Positions 35,598-44,984 of a DNA stretch of 64,000 bases are shown here, piece after piece. Both the position numbers and the translations under genes were made by a program. Source of the stretch: Vanessa cardui (lineage: Eukaryota > Arthropoda > Insecta > Lepidoptera > Nymphalidae); contig NC_061127.1 of the NCBI RefSeq assembly GCF_905220365.1, positions 4,836,001 to 4,900,000 on the forward strand. The letters run 5' to 3'. How positions within the stretch are numbered: the first letter of the stretch is position 1; every line of letters begins with the position of its first letter. Below the pieces are notes generated by a model. The model searched no databases and was not told the DNA's origin. It was given only the letters and a program-made list of their open reading frames with translations.

Positions 35598-35876
35598 CAT
35601 CCTACAACCTTTTTGGCGTCATGTACGTGGTGCATCATTACGACGTCCCCAAGTTCCCCTTACTTTACTTAACATGTCTTAATGAATACTGCTTAGTTTT
35701 TTGATTTCCAGGTCCTAGGGATACGTTGTTTTCCGATAAAAAATAATTCCACGATATTCGTCTTTCAGTCGTGCCCAAACACTTTTGAACCCCTAACCAT
35801 GATGATACATTTAAGGCATCCTAGATATATTGATCATAATTTACCTATGGCATCGATTATTTAGCGTCCTCACAGG

Positions 35877-35986
35877 ATGGACTGTATTTGGAAATGCGAC
35901 GTTGCCAGCTTTAGGTTTGTTGTCTCTTTCTTTTCCTATCGCTGTTCTGTACAAACAGTTCAACGTTTATTTTGTTCCAATATTCG
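35877..35986 (+). other. Exon-like segment in unit 2
   Basis: It is bounded by a good acceptor (GCGTCCTCACAG) and a donor (TTC|GTAAGG). One frame is fully open and hydrophobic, beginning GWTVFGNATLPALGLLSLSF and ending YFVPIF. This resembles a membrane-protein exon more than random sequence. Reading from the ATG of 35457 through an intron holding the (TA)n tract is conceivable but not shown. Confidence 0.35.
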
Positions 35987-36449
35987 TAAGGCTTATACAT
36001 ATACGGATGTCCGATATATTATAATGTGTAAATACGAATCTTTTGCTTACTACCCATGATTACGCCGACGACTGTTATCCAGATTTCACGGAGGATCAGC
36101 GAAAAACTTGAGCGATTTCAAATTTTTTATATTAGATTCATATTAGGTTTGCGCAAATATGATCGTGTCTCTCATTTTCACTCTTAGCACAAGTGGCTCT
36201 GCCCATAAAACTTCATCGGAATAATTATGACTTCTCTATCATATTACTTTGTTGTTGCATTTGTTATCTCCTGTGTTTTATTTTTCCTGTATGTCATAAA
36301 ATCTACCTACCAAATTTCATATTTACGATAATAAAATGATAGTATTTATAATAAAATGAAATTACTGGGAACAGTGCTTTCATTTTATACTTGGTAGCAT
36401 ACAGCCACATAGTACCACCTAAAATAGTACTGTATGCTTCAAGATCACG

Positions 36450-37326
36450 ATCGCTCGGCTATTGTACAAGGTTCAATTTTGGGTCCCTTTCTATTTCTGG
36501 TATATATAAATGATCTTCCTTTTTATGTTAAAGGTATTTGTGATATAGTGTTGTTTGCTGACGATACTTCACTGATTTTTAGGGTTGACAAAAAAAGCTG
36601 ACTATGACGATGTGAACGGTGCATTATCACAGATATACAATTGTTTAACAGTAAATAATTTAGTTTTGATTGCTCAAAAAACAAAATGTGTAGTTTTTAC
36701 CCTACTCAATGTTAGAAAGCATAATTATAAGATATCTTTAAACGGTGACCGTCTTGATATAGCCGATACTACGGTGTTCTCAGGAATAGAAATGGATTCC
36801 AAACTTCAGTGGAGTCCTCGTTTATCATCCCCAACAGGAAGACTCAGCTCTGCAACATACGCGTTTAGAAAAGTTGGACAACTAACTGAGGTTGATACCG
36901 CTCGTCTATTATATTTTGTTTTTTTTCACAGTATTTGTCATATGGCATATTACTTTGAGGTAACGCTGCAGTTATTGAATCTGTCTTTATTTTACAAAAG
37001 AGAGCAATCCGGTTTATTTATAATCTTGGAGCTAGATACTCTCTTCGGGATGTTTTTAAAAAAGTAGGAATACTCACTGTTGCGTCTCAGTATATTTACA
37101 ACAATATTATGTATATTCACAGTAACATTGATCACTTTGATAAAATCAGTGATCATCATTGTTTGTGCACTAGAAGTAAGGATAAGCTTATAACACCAAG
37201 TTTCCGACTCTGCAAAGTCAATAAATCCTTCTTGGGGCAAGGTATCCAATTCTATAATAAAATTCGGCAGAAATTTTTAACTTTGCCATTTCGTAAATTC
37301 AAATTGTTTGTAAAAATACATTGGTA
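36450..37326 (+). pseudogene. Dead LINE reverse transcriptase fragment, unit 2
   Basis: It has the same RT region as unit 1: AIVQGSILGPFLFLVYINDL and VLFADDTS, then a one-base insertion in the A-run at about 36590 that shifts the frame, then NGALSQIYNCLTVNNLV through RLSSATYAFRKVGQLTEVDT. It keeps the 24 nt lost in unit 1 (LDIADTTVF). Further shifts follow before the C-terminal FNK-like part (IRQKFLTLPFRKFKL). It is not functional. Confidence 0.85.
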
Positions 37327-37329
37327 AAA

Positions 37330-37830
37330 AAAGCATATTATTCGAAACAAGATTTTATAGATGATAAAAAAGCGTGGAGGTATCTGTTGACTTCCAAGCT
37401 GAATATATTAATTTAAATATATAAATAATCGTCGTTATAATTTGCAACAGTCTTAAGAATGATCGTTTTAAATACTTATTTATCATACTTGCCTAATTTA
37501 TATAAAGCGCAGTGAAATTTTAGCTTTTTAGCATTAGGGACAAACCTTTATGGTTTTTTATAGTGCTAATCAACACATTGTACTGTAATATTGTTTTTTT
37601 TCTGATAAATAAATTAAAAAAATAAATAAAAAATAATTGTATTTAATTAACATGACTTTGTATTTTTAAGTGTTGAAAAAGAGTAAGTATTGAGATTTTT
37701 GCCGGTTCTTCTCGGTAGAATCTACTTTCCGAACCGGTGGTAGCTTCACTTAATTGTAAAATGACGATTCAAAAGTGCTTGTTAAACCTACTTGAATAAA
37801 TTTTATTTTGATTTCAGTTTTTTTTTGATT
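37330..37830 (+). mobile_element. LINE 3' UTR and tail, unit 2
   Basis: Two overlapping tail-like blocks are present. One ends in an A/T-rich AAATTAAAAAAATAAATAAA (about 37610). The other has CGGTTCTTCTCGGTAGAATC, GAACCGGTGGTAGCTTCAC and CTACTTGAATAAATTTTATT, then TTTGATTGAG against the minisatellite. Confidence 0.7.
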
Positions 37831-37837
37831 GAGCGTC

Positions 37838-38200
37838 CGTATGCAGCTATTAGGCGTCCGTATAAAGCTATTGGGCGTCCGTATACAGCTATTAGGCGTC
37901 CGTATACAGCTATTGGGCGTCCGTATACAGCTATTGGGCGTCCGTATACGGCTATTGGGCGTCCGTATACAGCTATTGGGCGTCCGTATACAGCTATTGG
38001 GCGTCCGTATACAGCTATTGGGCGTCCGTATACGGCTATTGGGCGTCCGTATACGGCTATTGGGCGTCCGTATACGGCTATTGGGCGTCCGTATACGGCT
38101 ATTGGGCGTCCGTATACGGCTATTGGGCGTCCGTATACAGCTATTGGGCGTCCGTATACAGCTATTGGGCGTCCATATATGGCTATTTGGCGCCTGTACA
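37838..38200 (+). repeat. 21-bp minisatellite, about 17 units
   Basis: It has the same unit as 34546-34862 (GGGCGTCCGTATAC core) with an A/G variant in ATACAG/ATACGG. Open frames in several registers on both strands (132-185 codons) are artefacts of the 21-bp period. Confidence 0.95.
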
Positions 38201-38439
38201 AAGTTATTAAGCTTTACGCCGGTTTGTTTACCCCGAATAATAAAAACAACCAATCACAGATAACAGAAGATTTAACAGTACAGATACCAATCACGATTGA
38301 TATAGATGTTGTACAAACTTTCACCCCCTTTTATCCCCTTAGAGGATGATTTCGTGGATGGAAACTATCCTATCTTCATACCAAATTTAATTTAAATTAG
38401 TTTATCGGATATAGATTCCCTGTACTAACTTCTACATTC

Positions 38440-38585
38440 CTTTTTTATCTCGTTAGGGTATAATTTTGGAAACAAAATTATCCTATGTTCTTCTCTACAT
38501 ACCAAATTTCATCTAAATCGGTTCAGCAGCTTAAGCGTGTAAAGATAACAGACAGACAGACATACTTTATATTATTATTATGAAT
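38440..38585 (-). mobile_element. Retroelement-tail-like repeat in unit 2
   Basis: CCAAATTTCATCTAAATCGG, then TTCAGCAGCTTAAGCGTG, then ACAGACAGACAGACATAC. It is the counterpart of 34905-35045. Confidence 0.65.
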
Positions 38586-38734
38586 AATTGATATACATAT
38601 TAATTAATGTAATATATTTAAAAAAAAAACTTCCACGAAGTCCCCGGGAATTCATATATTCATTATTTATAAACATTAAATGACTGATGTAAAACAAACA
38701 ATAATCAAGCACCGAATAGGTATTACGTAAGTAA

Positions 38735-39059
38735 TGAGCGAGATGGCAACGTCGCAATTTTGGACGCCAAATAAGCGAATCCGTAGTCAGGAATTCCCCT
38801 CGATATACAGTGTGCGATATACGCGCTGCGGCAGCGCCTCATCTGCGCGGTGATTTCTTCGAGAACTTTTCAATATTTTATTGCAACTATTTAGAGCGAT
38901 TTTTAGCTTCCGTCGATTTTTGTACTACGCCTAGCTAGGATGTATAGGACCTCAGTGCCACCGGCTAAAAAAGTGGCGTCCGGTATACGGACGCCAAAAG
39001 CAGGTGGACGCCAGTTTAAATGCATTTTCGCCTTCAGTGGACGGCCAATTGTTTGCGGG

Positions 39060-39063
<4 letters not shown>
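38735..39063 (+). other. Promoter/first-exon-like segment in unit 2
   Basis: It is nearly identical to 35230-35580, including CGCGCTGCGGCAGCGCCTCA and the frame RTSVPPAKKVASGIRTPKAG. The hairpin GGCGTCCG/CGGACGCC lies at 38975-38995. The start codon equivalent is the ATG at 38940 (MYR instead of MNR). The segment runs directly into a long (TA)n tract, and no exon-like segment follows it. Confidence 0.3.

Positions 39064-39155
<92 letters not shown>
39064..39155. repeat. (TA)n microsatellite, right border of unit 2
   Basis: About 90 bp of TA repeats with one TTA break near 39095. Confidence 0.95.
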
Positions 39156-39157
<2 letters not shown>

Positions 39158-39159
39158 CA

Positions 39160-40390
39160 AATAAATATAACAAGAAAAGTCACTAGGAAATGCTGATTCT
39201 TAAATACCCCGTGATATTTTCATTTCAGTATTTCTTCTGTCTATTATGTCCCATACGAATCTATCAGAGAATAACTTTTCAGTTTACAATTGTGAAGAGC
39301 GGTGAATTTATTTAGCTGATTAGTTGCACATTGAAGTTACGACAGCAGCTGACAGCGGCTGATTGATTGCACCAGTTGAGCGTGGTTTTGCAGGAACCCA
39401 GCGATCGATGCTCAATTTTTTGCATATGTTGAGGGTTATTTGAAAAACTGGAGCAACTAATTACTCTGTTTCACTCCTGTTACAAAGATTTATTGTTTTT
39501 AACTAATTATTCATTTCAATAGAGTTGTGTATGTTTTTTTTTCAAAATGGCTTTTTTAGAATTTTCAAGAAGATTAAACTAAAATATGGACACAAAATAA
39601 GTTATTATGAAGCAAAGAGAAAAGCAGAGAGAGTGTTTTCGACGAACAATAATATTCGACTTAAATAAACCATTTTTGGATATTTCACTTTTAGCACTTA
39701 GTTCACTTGTTGATGGGATAAGACAAGCGTATCGCAAAAGCCAAGACGCGTTATCTATTATAATTAGACATGCATATAAATTACAACGATCATAACTATT
39801 TGGTATATAAATGTGTTAACATTTTTTTATGGAATGTTTCAGTTGAACCAAAATTCCAATTTCATTCGCTAACAATCTTCGTCGTTAATTTTATGATTTG
39901 ATACAGGATTTAAAAGGATTTTGAGAGTTTGTTGGATTCGAATTCGAAAAATATAAAGTAACAAAACTAACGAAGAGGTCTCGTAACACGTTGAAACAAT
40001 ATATCAAAGCACTGATCCATAAAAGGCACCAGTGCTCAACCATTCTATTTTATATCAGTTATTCAGATTCATGTTTCAGTTATTTATCTGTCATTACAAC
40101 CACACGCAACAGGAAAATGTTTATGAAAATTCTTGACTTATTTTCATGCGAAGTCGTGACAGGTAAAGTGTAATACGTATTATAATAACAGTAGGTCCAA
40201 GGTAAAGTGATATTCTATGGTTTTTATGTTGGATAAATAATATATTTTTATTCAGTATTCTATTTCGGAAGTTATATGTTGTTTTGACTAAATATATGAT
40301 ATAATATGTTATTTTATTACTGTTAACTGTCGACTGATTCCAGTGCATTTGAGTATGATTAACAGGAGTTAAAAGTAAGCTTATCTTTAT
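39160..40390. other. Intergenic, nothing convincing
   Basis: AT-rich DNA. A 62-codon ATG frame at 39607-39795 (basic, helical-looking, QAYRKSQDALSIIIRHAYKL) has no splice or regulatory support. Confidence 0.35.
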
Positions 40391-40394
40391 TGTA

Positions 40395-40712
40395 TATTAC
40401 GCAGGGGGATTAGTTTCGGAGATCGGGCGAATCAGGGCTCTAGGTACTCCAGGAATCCCCCCTAGGTGTTGAAGGCCCGCATACGACACGGGCCGACCGC
40501 CAAGGCGTCACGGCAGCATACGAAAGCAATCCCGTGGCATCCGCCGAAAGACGAAGAGGGTACCGCTGGTTTTTTACTGGGTAAACCCAGCGTTCTTAGA
40601 CGCGCTCGGCGTCCAGGGTTCCGGGGAGTTCCACAAGCCCCCCTAAAAAGTGTTCTATCACGTGGGGGAAGCGCGTAATGCGTTTTTCCAGCGAGAAAAA
40701 AAAACAAAAAAA
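40395..40712 (+). mobile_element. GC-rich 3' end of an unidentified non-LTR retrotransposon
   Basis: An abrupt GC-rich block (GGCCGACCGCCAAGGCGTCA, GACGCGCTCGGCGTCCAGGG) in AT-rich DNA ends in a poly(A) stretch AGAAAAAAAAACAAAAAAAA. Composition and tail fit a truncated LINE 3' UTR. A 70-codon frame within it has no RT motif. Confidence 0.5.
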
Positions 40713-40714
40713 AC

Positions 40715-42465
40715 TTGGATTAGTTTGGTCAAATACGTGTACTTGATCTGACGTTTCAAAACGTTGACGTTACAAAACAATTTGTGGAACCGTAGATATG
40801 ATGTCAGCTATTAAATACCGATAGTAAATAAAAGCTTGCGTGTAAAAACAGTTTTTCTTTGAATTTTTTTTAAATTCAAAATCTCAATTCTGTTATTTTT
40901 CTAACAATACATCTCTCATATATTATAATAGTTAAATATAAAAAAATGGGTGTTCCTACAGCCTATTATTTTACATTTATATTTTCCAATACAACAACGA
41001 AAACCTAAATAAGACCGCTAGCCAATAAACAGATACGTTAAACAACGTCTATTTTCTATAAATATTTACCCAAACATATATTTTGTTTGAATCTAATCAA
41101 GATCGGCTTTACTGGAATCGAAAGAGAAAATATCACTGGATGCGATCTCTTATCCGCGACAAAGAGAAATTGAATATTTAAACTATTAATTTATTTCAAG
41201 AACATATTCTTTTGTGTTATTTTGTGTACAATTTTATGAATTTAATAGCAATTGTATTTTCTATCCAATTGCTATAAAATTCAATATTATATACAAAATG
41301 GTACACAATTTAATGCCTTAAATTTTGGTTATATTTTTTTTCGTTATTATTTAATTTTATTGATAAAATTGCATTAGATTTCCTTTTACGTTATTGATCT
41401 TATTTCAATGTATATTTTTAATGTAATATGTAATTTTGTATATTAGACACCATAAGTGATATTCCATTATTTGTAACTCTAATATAAATAAATGAGAAAT
41501 ATTATGTATGAATTATTTTTATTTATCCCAGGAGATTAAATACTTATCAATTTCTTTTGAGAGATAACAATAACATACCTAAATAGGTAATAATTTGGTT
41601 TGTTTTGATATTAACTAAAACTTTGACATATAGGTAAAAAAACAATAATTGCGTCTGTGAAGGAGCGTTGATTTTCTCAGTTACATGTTTTATTAACTTC
41701 CCGCAACAATATTTAGTACTGTATGATTATTGATACTATAATGATCTTATTATCAAAGAGATAACATTTGCATTTATTCCCTTCAAGAATTGAATTGTTT
41801 GCTACTACTATTTAAAAAACTGTTCTCCACTTTTCCCAGGCGACGTTCATGTACTGTTGCTTTTACCAAACAATAATCATGTACATGAAGCCTTAGGATC
41901 TAAGGCTTCGCGTAAAGCAAGATTCACTGAAGGCTTAGGTGAAACTTGTTCTTTATTTACCTAGTCAGATTTTTATATATATTTATTTGCATATTTATTA
42001 TGTTTAAATACGTAACGTTGTATTAATATGTTTACATGTAAATGTAATCTACATTGGATTAAAGTAAGGAAATTAAAGAGATTTCCGGAGATTACCAAAC
42101 AAACAAAATTTTCTGCTTTACATCTTTATAATAATAAAAACATAGATAATGCCTTAGCTCTCAATTCTGTATCTCAGAACAAAAACCCTGTATCTCAGAT
42201 TACCCACTTTACTTGTTCTTTGTAAAAATTGATTGATTGATATAAACATAATAGAAAAAGAATGAATAGGCTAAAAAAGTATTGAAATATTATGCACAGT
42301 TTACAAGCTTAGTTTTGTGTGCGTGTATGTAACACTTAGCATGTGTTTGCGTGTGTAAGTTATCGTACTTTTTATGAACGGAGTTTTCCATTTTTAAATG
42401 CATTATCATATATTTTTTAATTTTATAAAATATTTTAGATTTAAATAGATAATTACAGTACTATT
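40715..42465. other. Intergenic AT-rich DNA, nothing recognised
   Basis: No gene or recognised repeat. A 65-codon frame at 42028-42225 lacks support. Confidence 0.4.
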
Positions 42466-42467
42466 AA

Positions 42468-42700
42468 CGACCGACGTGGTCGGGTAGTGTTTACACTGGT
42501 TTTTATGTTGATGAGGTCCTGGGTTCCATTCCCGATCGAGTCGATGTAGAAAAAGTTAATTAGTTTTCTATATTGTCTTGGGTCTTTGTGTTTGAGGTAC
42601 CGTTGTTATTTCGGATTTTCCATAACACAAGTACTTTTTAGCTACTTACATTGGGACCAGAGTAAGCTATGTGGTGTTGTCCGATGTGATATTGATTCCC
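42468..42700 (+). mobile_element. tRNA-derived SINE (family 3)
   Basis: CGTGGTCGGGTAGTGTTTAC (box A-like) and GGTTCCATTCCCGAT (box B-like, about 42522) begin the element. The body GTCGATGTAGAAAAAGTTAA, CCATAACACAAGTACTTTT and TAGCTACTTACATTGGGACC also occurs, reversed, at 48450-48615. It differs from SINE family 1. Confidence 0.7.
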
Positions 42701-43034
42701 AAGTGATATTATAAAGATAAAGTTTTTAACCAAATCCCAGAATATTAAGTGCTATCAAAGTATTTGCATAATTTATGAGCACTTATGTAACGTCTTAGTA
42801 CTTGCTTTACCTTGTATTTATTCAAAACGCCGGGACAGCGGTCTTTACTGTTAATCCGCTTGTCCGATCCTCTTTGTGGTCATAGAAAATTCTACTTAAG
42901 TCGAAAGATTTTTTTTTATATACATAATAGTATTATGTAACTTATTAATTGTAACTTTTTGCTCTTGATTTGACTATGCATAGGTCATATAAATTTATAC
43001 TAATGTAATAACTTTGCTTATCTAATACACTCAT

Positions 43035-43113
43035 CAGTTATTCTATTGCAAACAACAGTACTCAGTATTGTTGTGTTCCGGTTTGAAGGGTGAGTGAGCC
43101 AGTGTAACTACAG
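43035..43113 (-). repeat. Dispersed repeat family 2, truncated
   Basis: CAGTATTGTTGTGTTCCGGT through GAGCCAGTGTAACTACAGG. It is cut off abruptly and fused to a SINE 3' end. Confidence 0.75.
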
Positions 43114-43192
43114 GCCTTAGTGGCTAAGGCCTCCTCTCTTTAATGGGAGAGGAGGCAACAGCCCAGCAGGGGGTAATTTACAGGCTATTACT
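43114..43192 (+). mobile_element. SINE family 1, 3' end only
   Basis: GGGAGAGGAGGCAACAGCCC and the AATTTACAGGCTATTACT end. It is joined directly to a family 2 fragment at about 43113. Confidence 0.65.
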
Positions 43193-43230
43193 TTACTTAC
43201 TTTAAACTGAAGGCGATAACCGGTTATACA

Positions 43231-44984
43231 GTAATATCTTTTTTTTTTTTTTTTTTTTTTATGGCATAGGTGGCAAACGAGCAGGAGGCTCACCTGATGG
43301 AAAGTGACTACCACCGCCCATGGACATCTGCAACACCCGGGGGCTTGCAGGTGCGTTGCCGGCCTTTGAGAAAGGAGTAGGCTCTTTTCTTGAAGGTTCC
43401 CATGTCGTATCGGTTCGGAAAAACCGCCGGCGAAAGCTGGTTCCACAAAGTGGTTGTGCGAGGCAGAAAATGTCTAAGAAATCGCGCTGTTGTGGATTTT
43501 CGGACATCAAGATGGTGCGGGTGAAACTTAGAATTTTGACGAGATGTCCGAAGGTGAAATTCAGCAGCCGGGATTAATCCGAACAATTCCTCGGAACATT
43601 CCCCGTGAAAAATTCGGTAGAAGATGCAGAGTGATCCGACATCTCTACGCAAAGCCAAAGGATCAAGGAGATCGGAAAGGGCTTGATCGTCGATAACTCG
43701 AGCCGCTCTACGTTGGATGCGGTCAAATGGAAGGAGCTGGTACTGGGGAGCACCCGCCCAGAGGTGAGAGCAGTACTCCATGTGAGGCCGAATTTGCGCC
43801 TTGTAAAGTTTTAGGCGATGGGCCGACGTGAAATATTGTCTCGCCTTGCTGAGCACGCCCAGCTTTTTTGAAGCCAATTTGGCTTTGCCTTCCAATTGAC
43901 CGCGGAACTGAACGAGGCTCGAAATATCAACGCCAAGTATTCCGATACTACCTGTAGCGGCTATCGGAATGTTCTCAAATCGTGGAGATACGACAAATGG
44001 TGTTTTTTTAGCGGTTAACGCGCAAACTTGCGTCTTTTTGGGGTTGAAATGGACTAGATTTAGCCGGCCCCAATTCGAGACTTCGTTTAATGAAGACTCG
44101 ATTTCAGACACAAGTTTGTTCCGGTTCTCTTCGACGTTTTCCCGAGAAATATTAGCGCGGCCGGTGTATAAGGTGTCAACGGTACTGTCGTCAGCATAGC
44201 AATGAATGTTCCCGATTTGCAACAAATCATTGATATGCAGAAGAAACAGAGTGGGTGATAGAACGCAGCCTTGTGGAACACCAGCATTGACGAATTTTAA
44301 GTCAGAGCATGCACCGTCGACAACGACCTTGATGCTCCGATCTGCCAAAAAGCTGGTAATCCAATTGCATAATTTCCCGGGAAGCCCATAGGAAGGAAGC
44401 TTCGAAAGAAGCGCTTTGTGCCATACGCGATCGAAGGCCTTCGCTATGTCCAAGCTGGCTGCTAATGCCTCCCCCTTGCTCTCAACTGCTTCAGCCCACC
44501 TATGAGTAAGGTAAACTAGAAGATCACCGGCTGAGCGACCCCGACGGAAACCGTACTGGCGGTCACTAATCAGCTGATTCTCCTCTAGGTACCGCAGGAG
44601 CTGGCAGTTAATAAGGGACTCCATTATCTTGGAGAGCAAGGAGGTGATGGCTATAGGCCTATAATTGGACGGGTCTGAGCGGTTGCCTTTTTTAGGGATC
44701 GGATGCACCAAAGCTGTCTTCCAGGAATTCGGGACGACGCCTAATGTGTAGGATTGCCGGAAAAGACGCGTTAAGACCGGTGCCAACTCGGGAGCACATG
44801 TCCGTAGCACGATTGGAGGGATACCATCGGGTCCGCTCGACTTATGAATGTCCAAGGAAAGAAGTGCTTTACGAACTGCACTTTGCCGGAATTTAACTTC
44901 CGGCATCGTGGTATCACACCGCGGAATTGTTGGTGGAGATTTTCCTTGGTCATCCAGAGTCGAGTTCGACGCGAAGAGAGAGCC
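43231..44984 (-). mobile_element. 5'-truncated Jockey-type LINE
   Basis: It inserted in minus orientation: poly(A) appears as the T-run at 43231-43260, the 3' UTR (with the CAGGTGAGCCTCCTGCTCGT phrase on the minus strand) follows, then the ORF2 C-terminal two thirds. The 5' end is an abrupt truncation at about 44984, where GC-richer coding DNA meets AT-rich DNA. No clear target-site duplication was found by eye. Fragments of related elements lie at 22752, 22947, 31090 and 45355. Confidence 0.88.
43308..44984 (-). CDS. LINE ORF2 reverse transcriptase, N-terminally truncated
   Basis: An open frame of about 559 codons enters from the truncated 5' end (LGSLFASNSTLDDQGKSPPT) and runs without a stop to HGRW-TAG/TGA near 43308. 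The ATG at 44906 is internal and is not a true start. RT motifs are in order: SSGPDGIPPIVL, NYRPIAITSLLSKIME, QYGFRRGRSAGDLL, SLDIAKAFDRVWHKAL (first catalytic Asp), NAGVPQGCVLSPTLFLLHIN, CYADDST (catalytic Asp pair), then thumb GILGVDIS and the connection region ending FLRHFLPRTTTLWNQLSPAV. The endonuclease domain and ORF1 are absent. The unbroken frame suggests a recent insertion, but without the 5' part and promoter it cannot move by itself. Confidence 0.9.
   Translation of the reverse strand, partial: GSLFASNSTLDDQGKSPPTIPRCDTTMPEVKFRQSAVRKALLSLDIHKSSGPDGIPPIVLRTCAPELAPVLTRLFRQSYTLGVVPNSWKTALVHPIPKKGNRSDPSNYRPIAITSLLSKIMESLINCQLLRYLEENQLISDRQYGFRRGRSAGDLLVYLTHRWAEAVESKGEALAASLDIAKAFDRVWHKALLSKLPSYGLPGKLCNWITSFLADRSIKVVVDGACSDLKFVNAGVPQGCVLSPTLFLLHINDLLQIGNIHCYADDSTVDTLYTGRANISRENVEENRNKLVSEIESSLNEVSNWGRLNLVHFNPKKTQVCALTAKKTPFVVSPRFENIPIAATGSIGILGVDISSLVQFRGQLEGKAKLASKKLGVLSKARQYFTSAHRLKLYKAQIRPHMEYCSHLWAGAPQYQLLPFDRIQRRAARVIDDQALSDLLDPLALRRDVGSLCIFYRIFHGECSEELFGLIPAAEFHLRTSRQNSKFHPHHLDVRKSTTARFLRHFLPRTTTLWNQLSPAVFPNRYDMGTFKKRAYSFLKGRQRTCKPPGVADVHGRW

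Larger units (their letters stand above)
35598..39063 (+). repeat. Composite tandem unit 2 (about 3.5 kb)
   Basis: It has the same order of parts as unit 1. It is longer because it retains about 240 bp of LINE 3' UTR and has more minisatellite units. It ends with the second promoter/first-exon-like segment (38735-39063) and a long (TA)n tract. The two units differ by scattered substitutions and small indels. Confidence 0.8.

Noticed and set aside
34518..38200. CRISPR-like array
   Set aside because: The 21-bp units are contiguous with no unique spacers, and the genome is eukaryotic. It is a minisatellite.
37750..38349. Four overlapping frames of 132-185 codons on both strands
   Set aside because: They are all registers of the 21-bp minisatellite. 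They have no start context, splice sites or non-repeat domain.
39607..39795. 62-codon ATG frame with helical character
   Set aside because: It is short and isolated, with no splice, promoter or homology support. It could be chance in AT-rich DNA.
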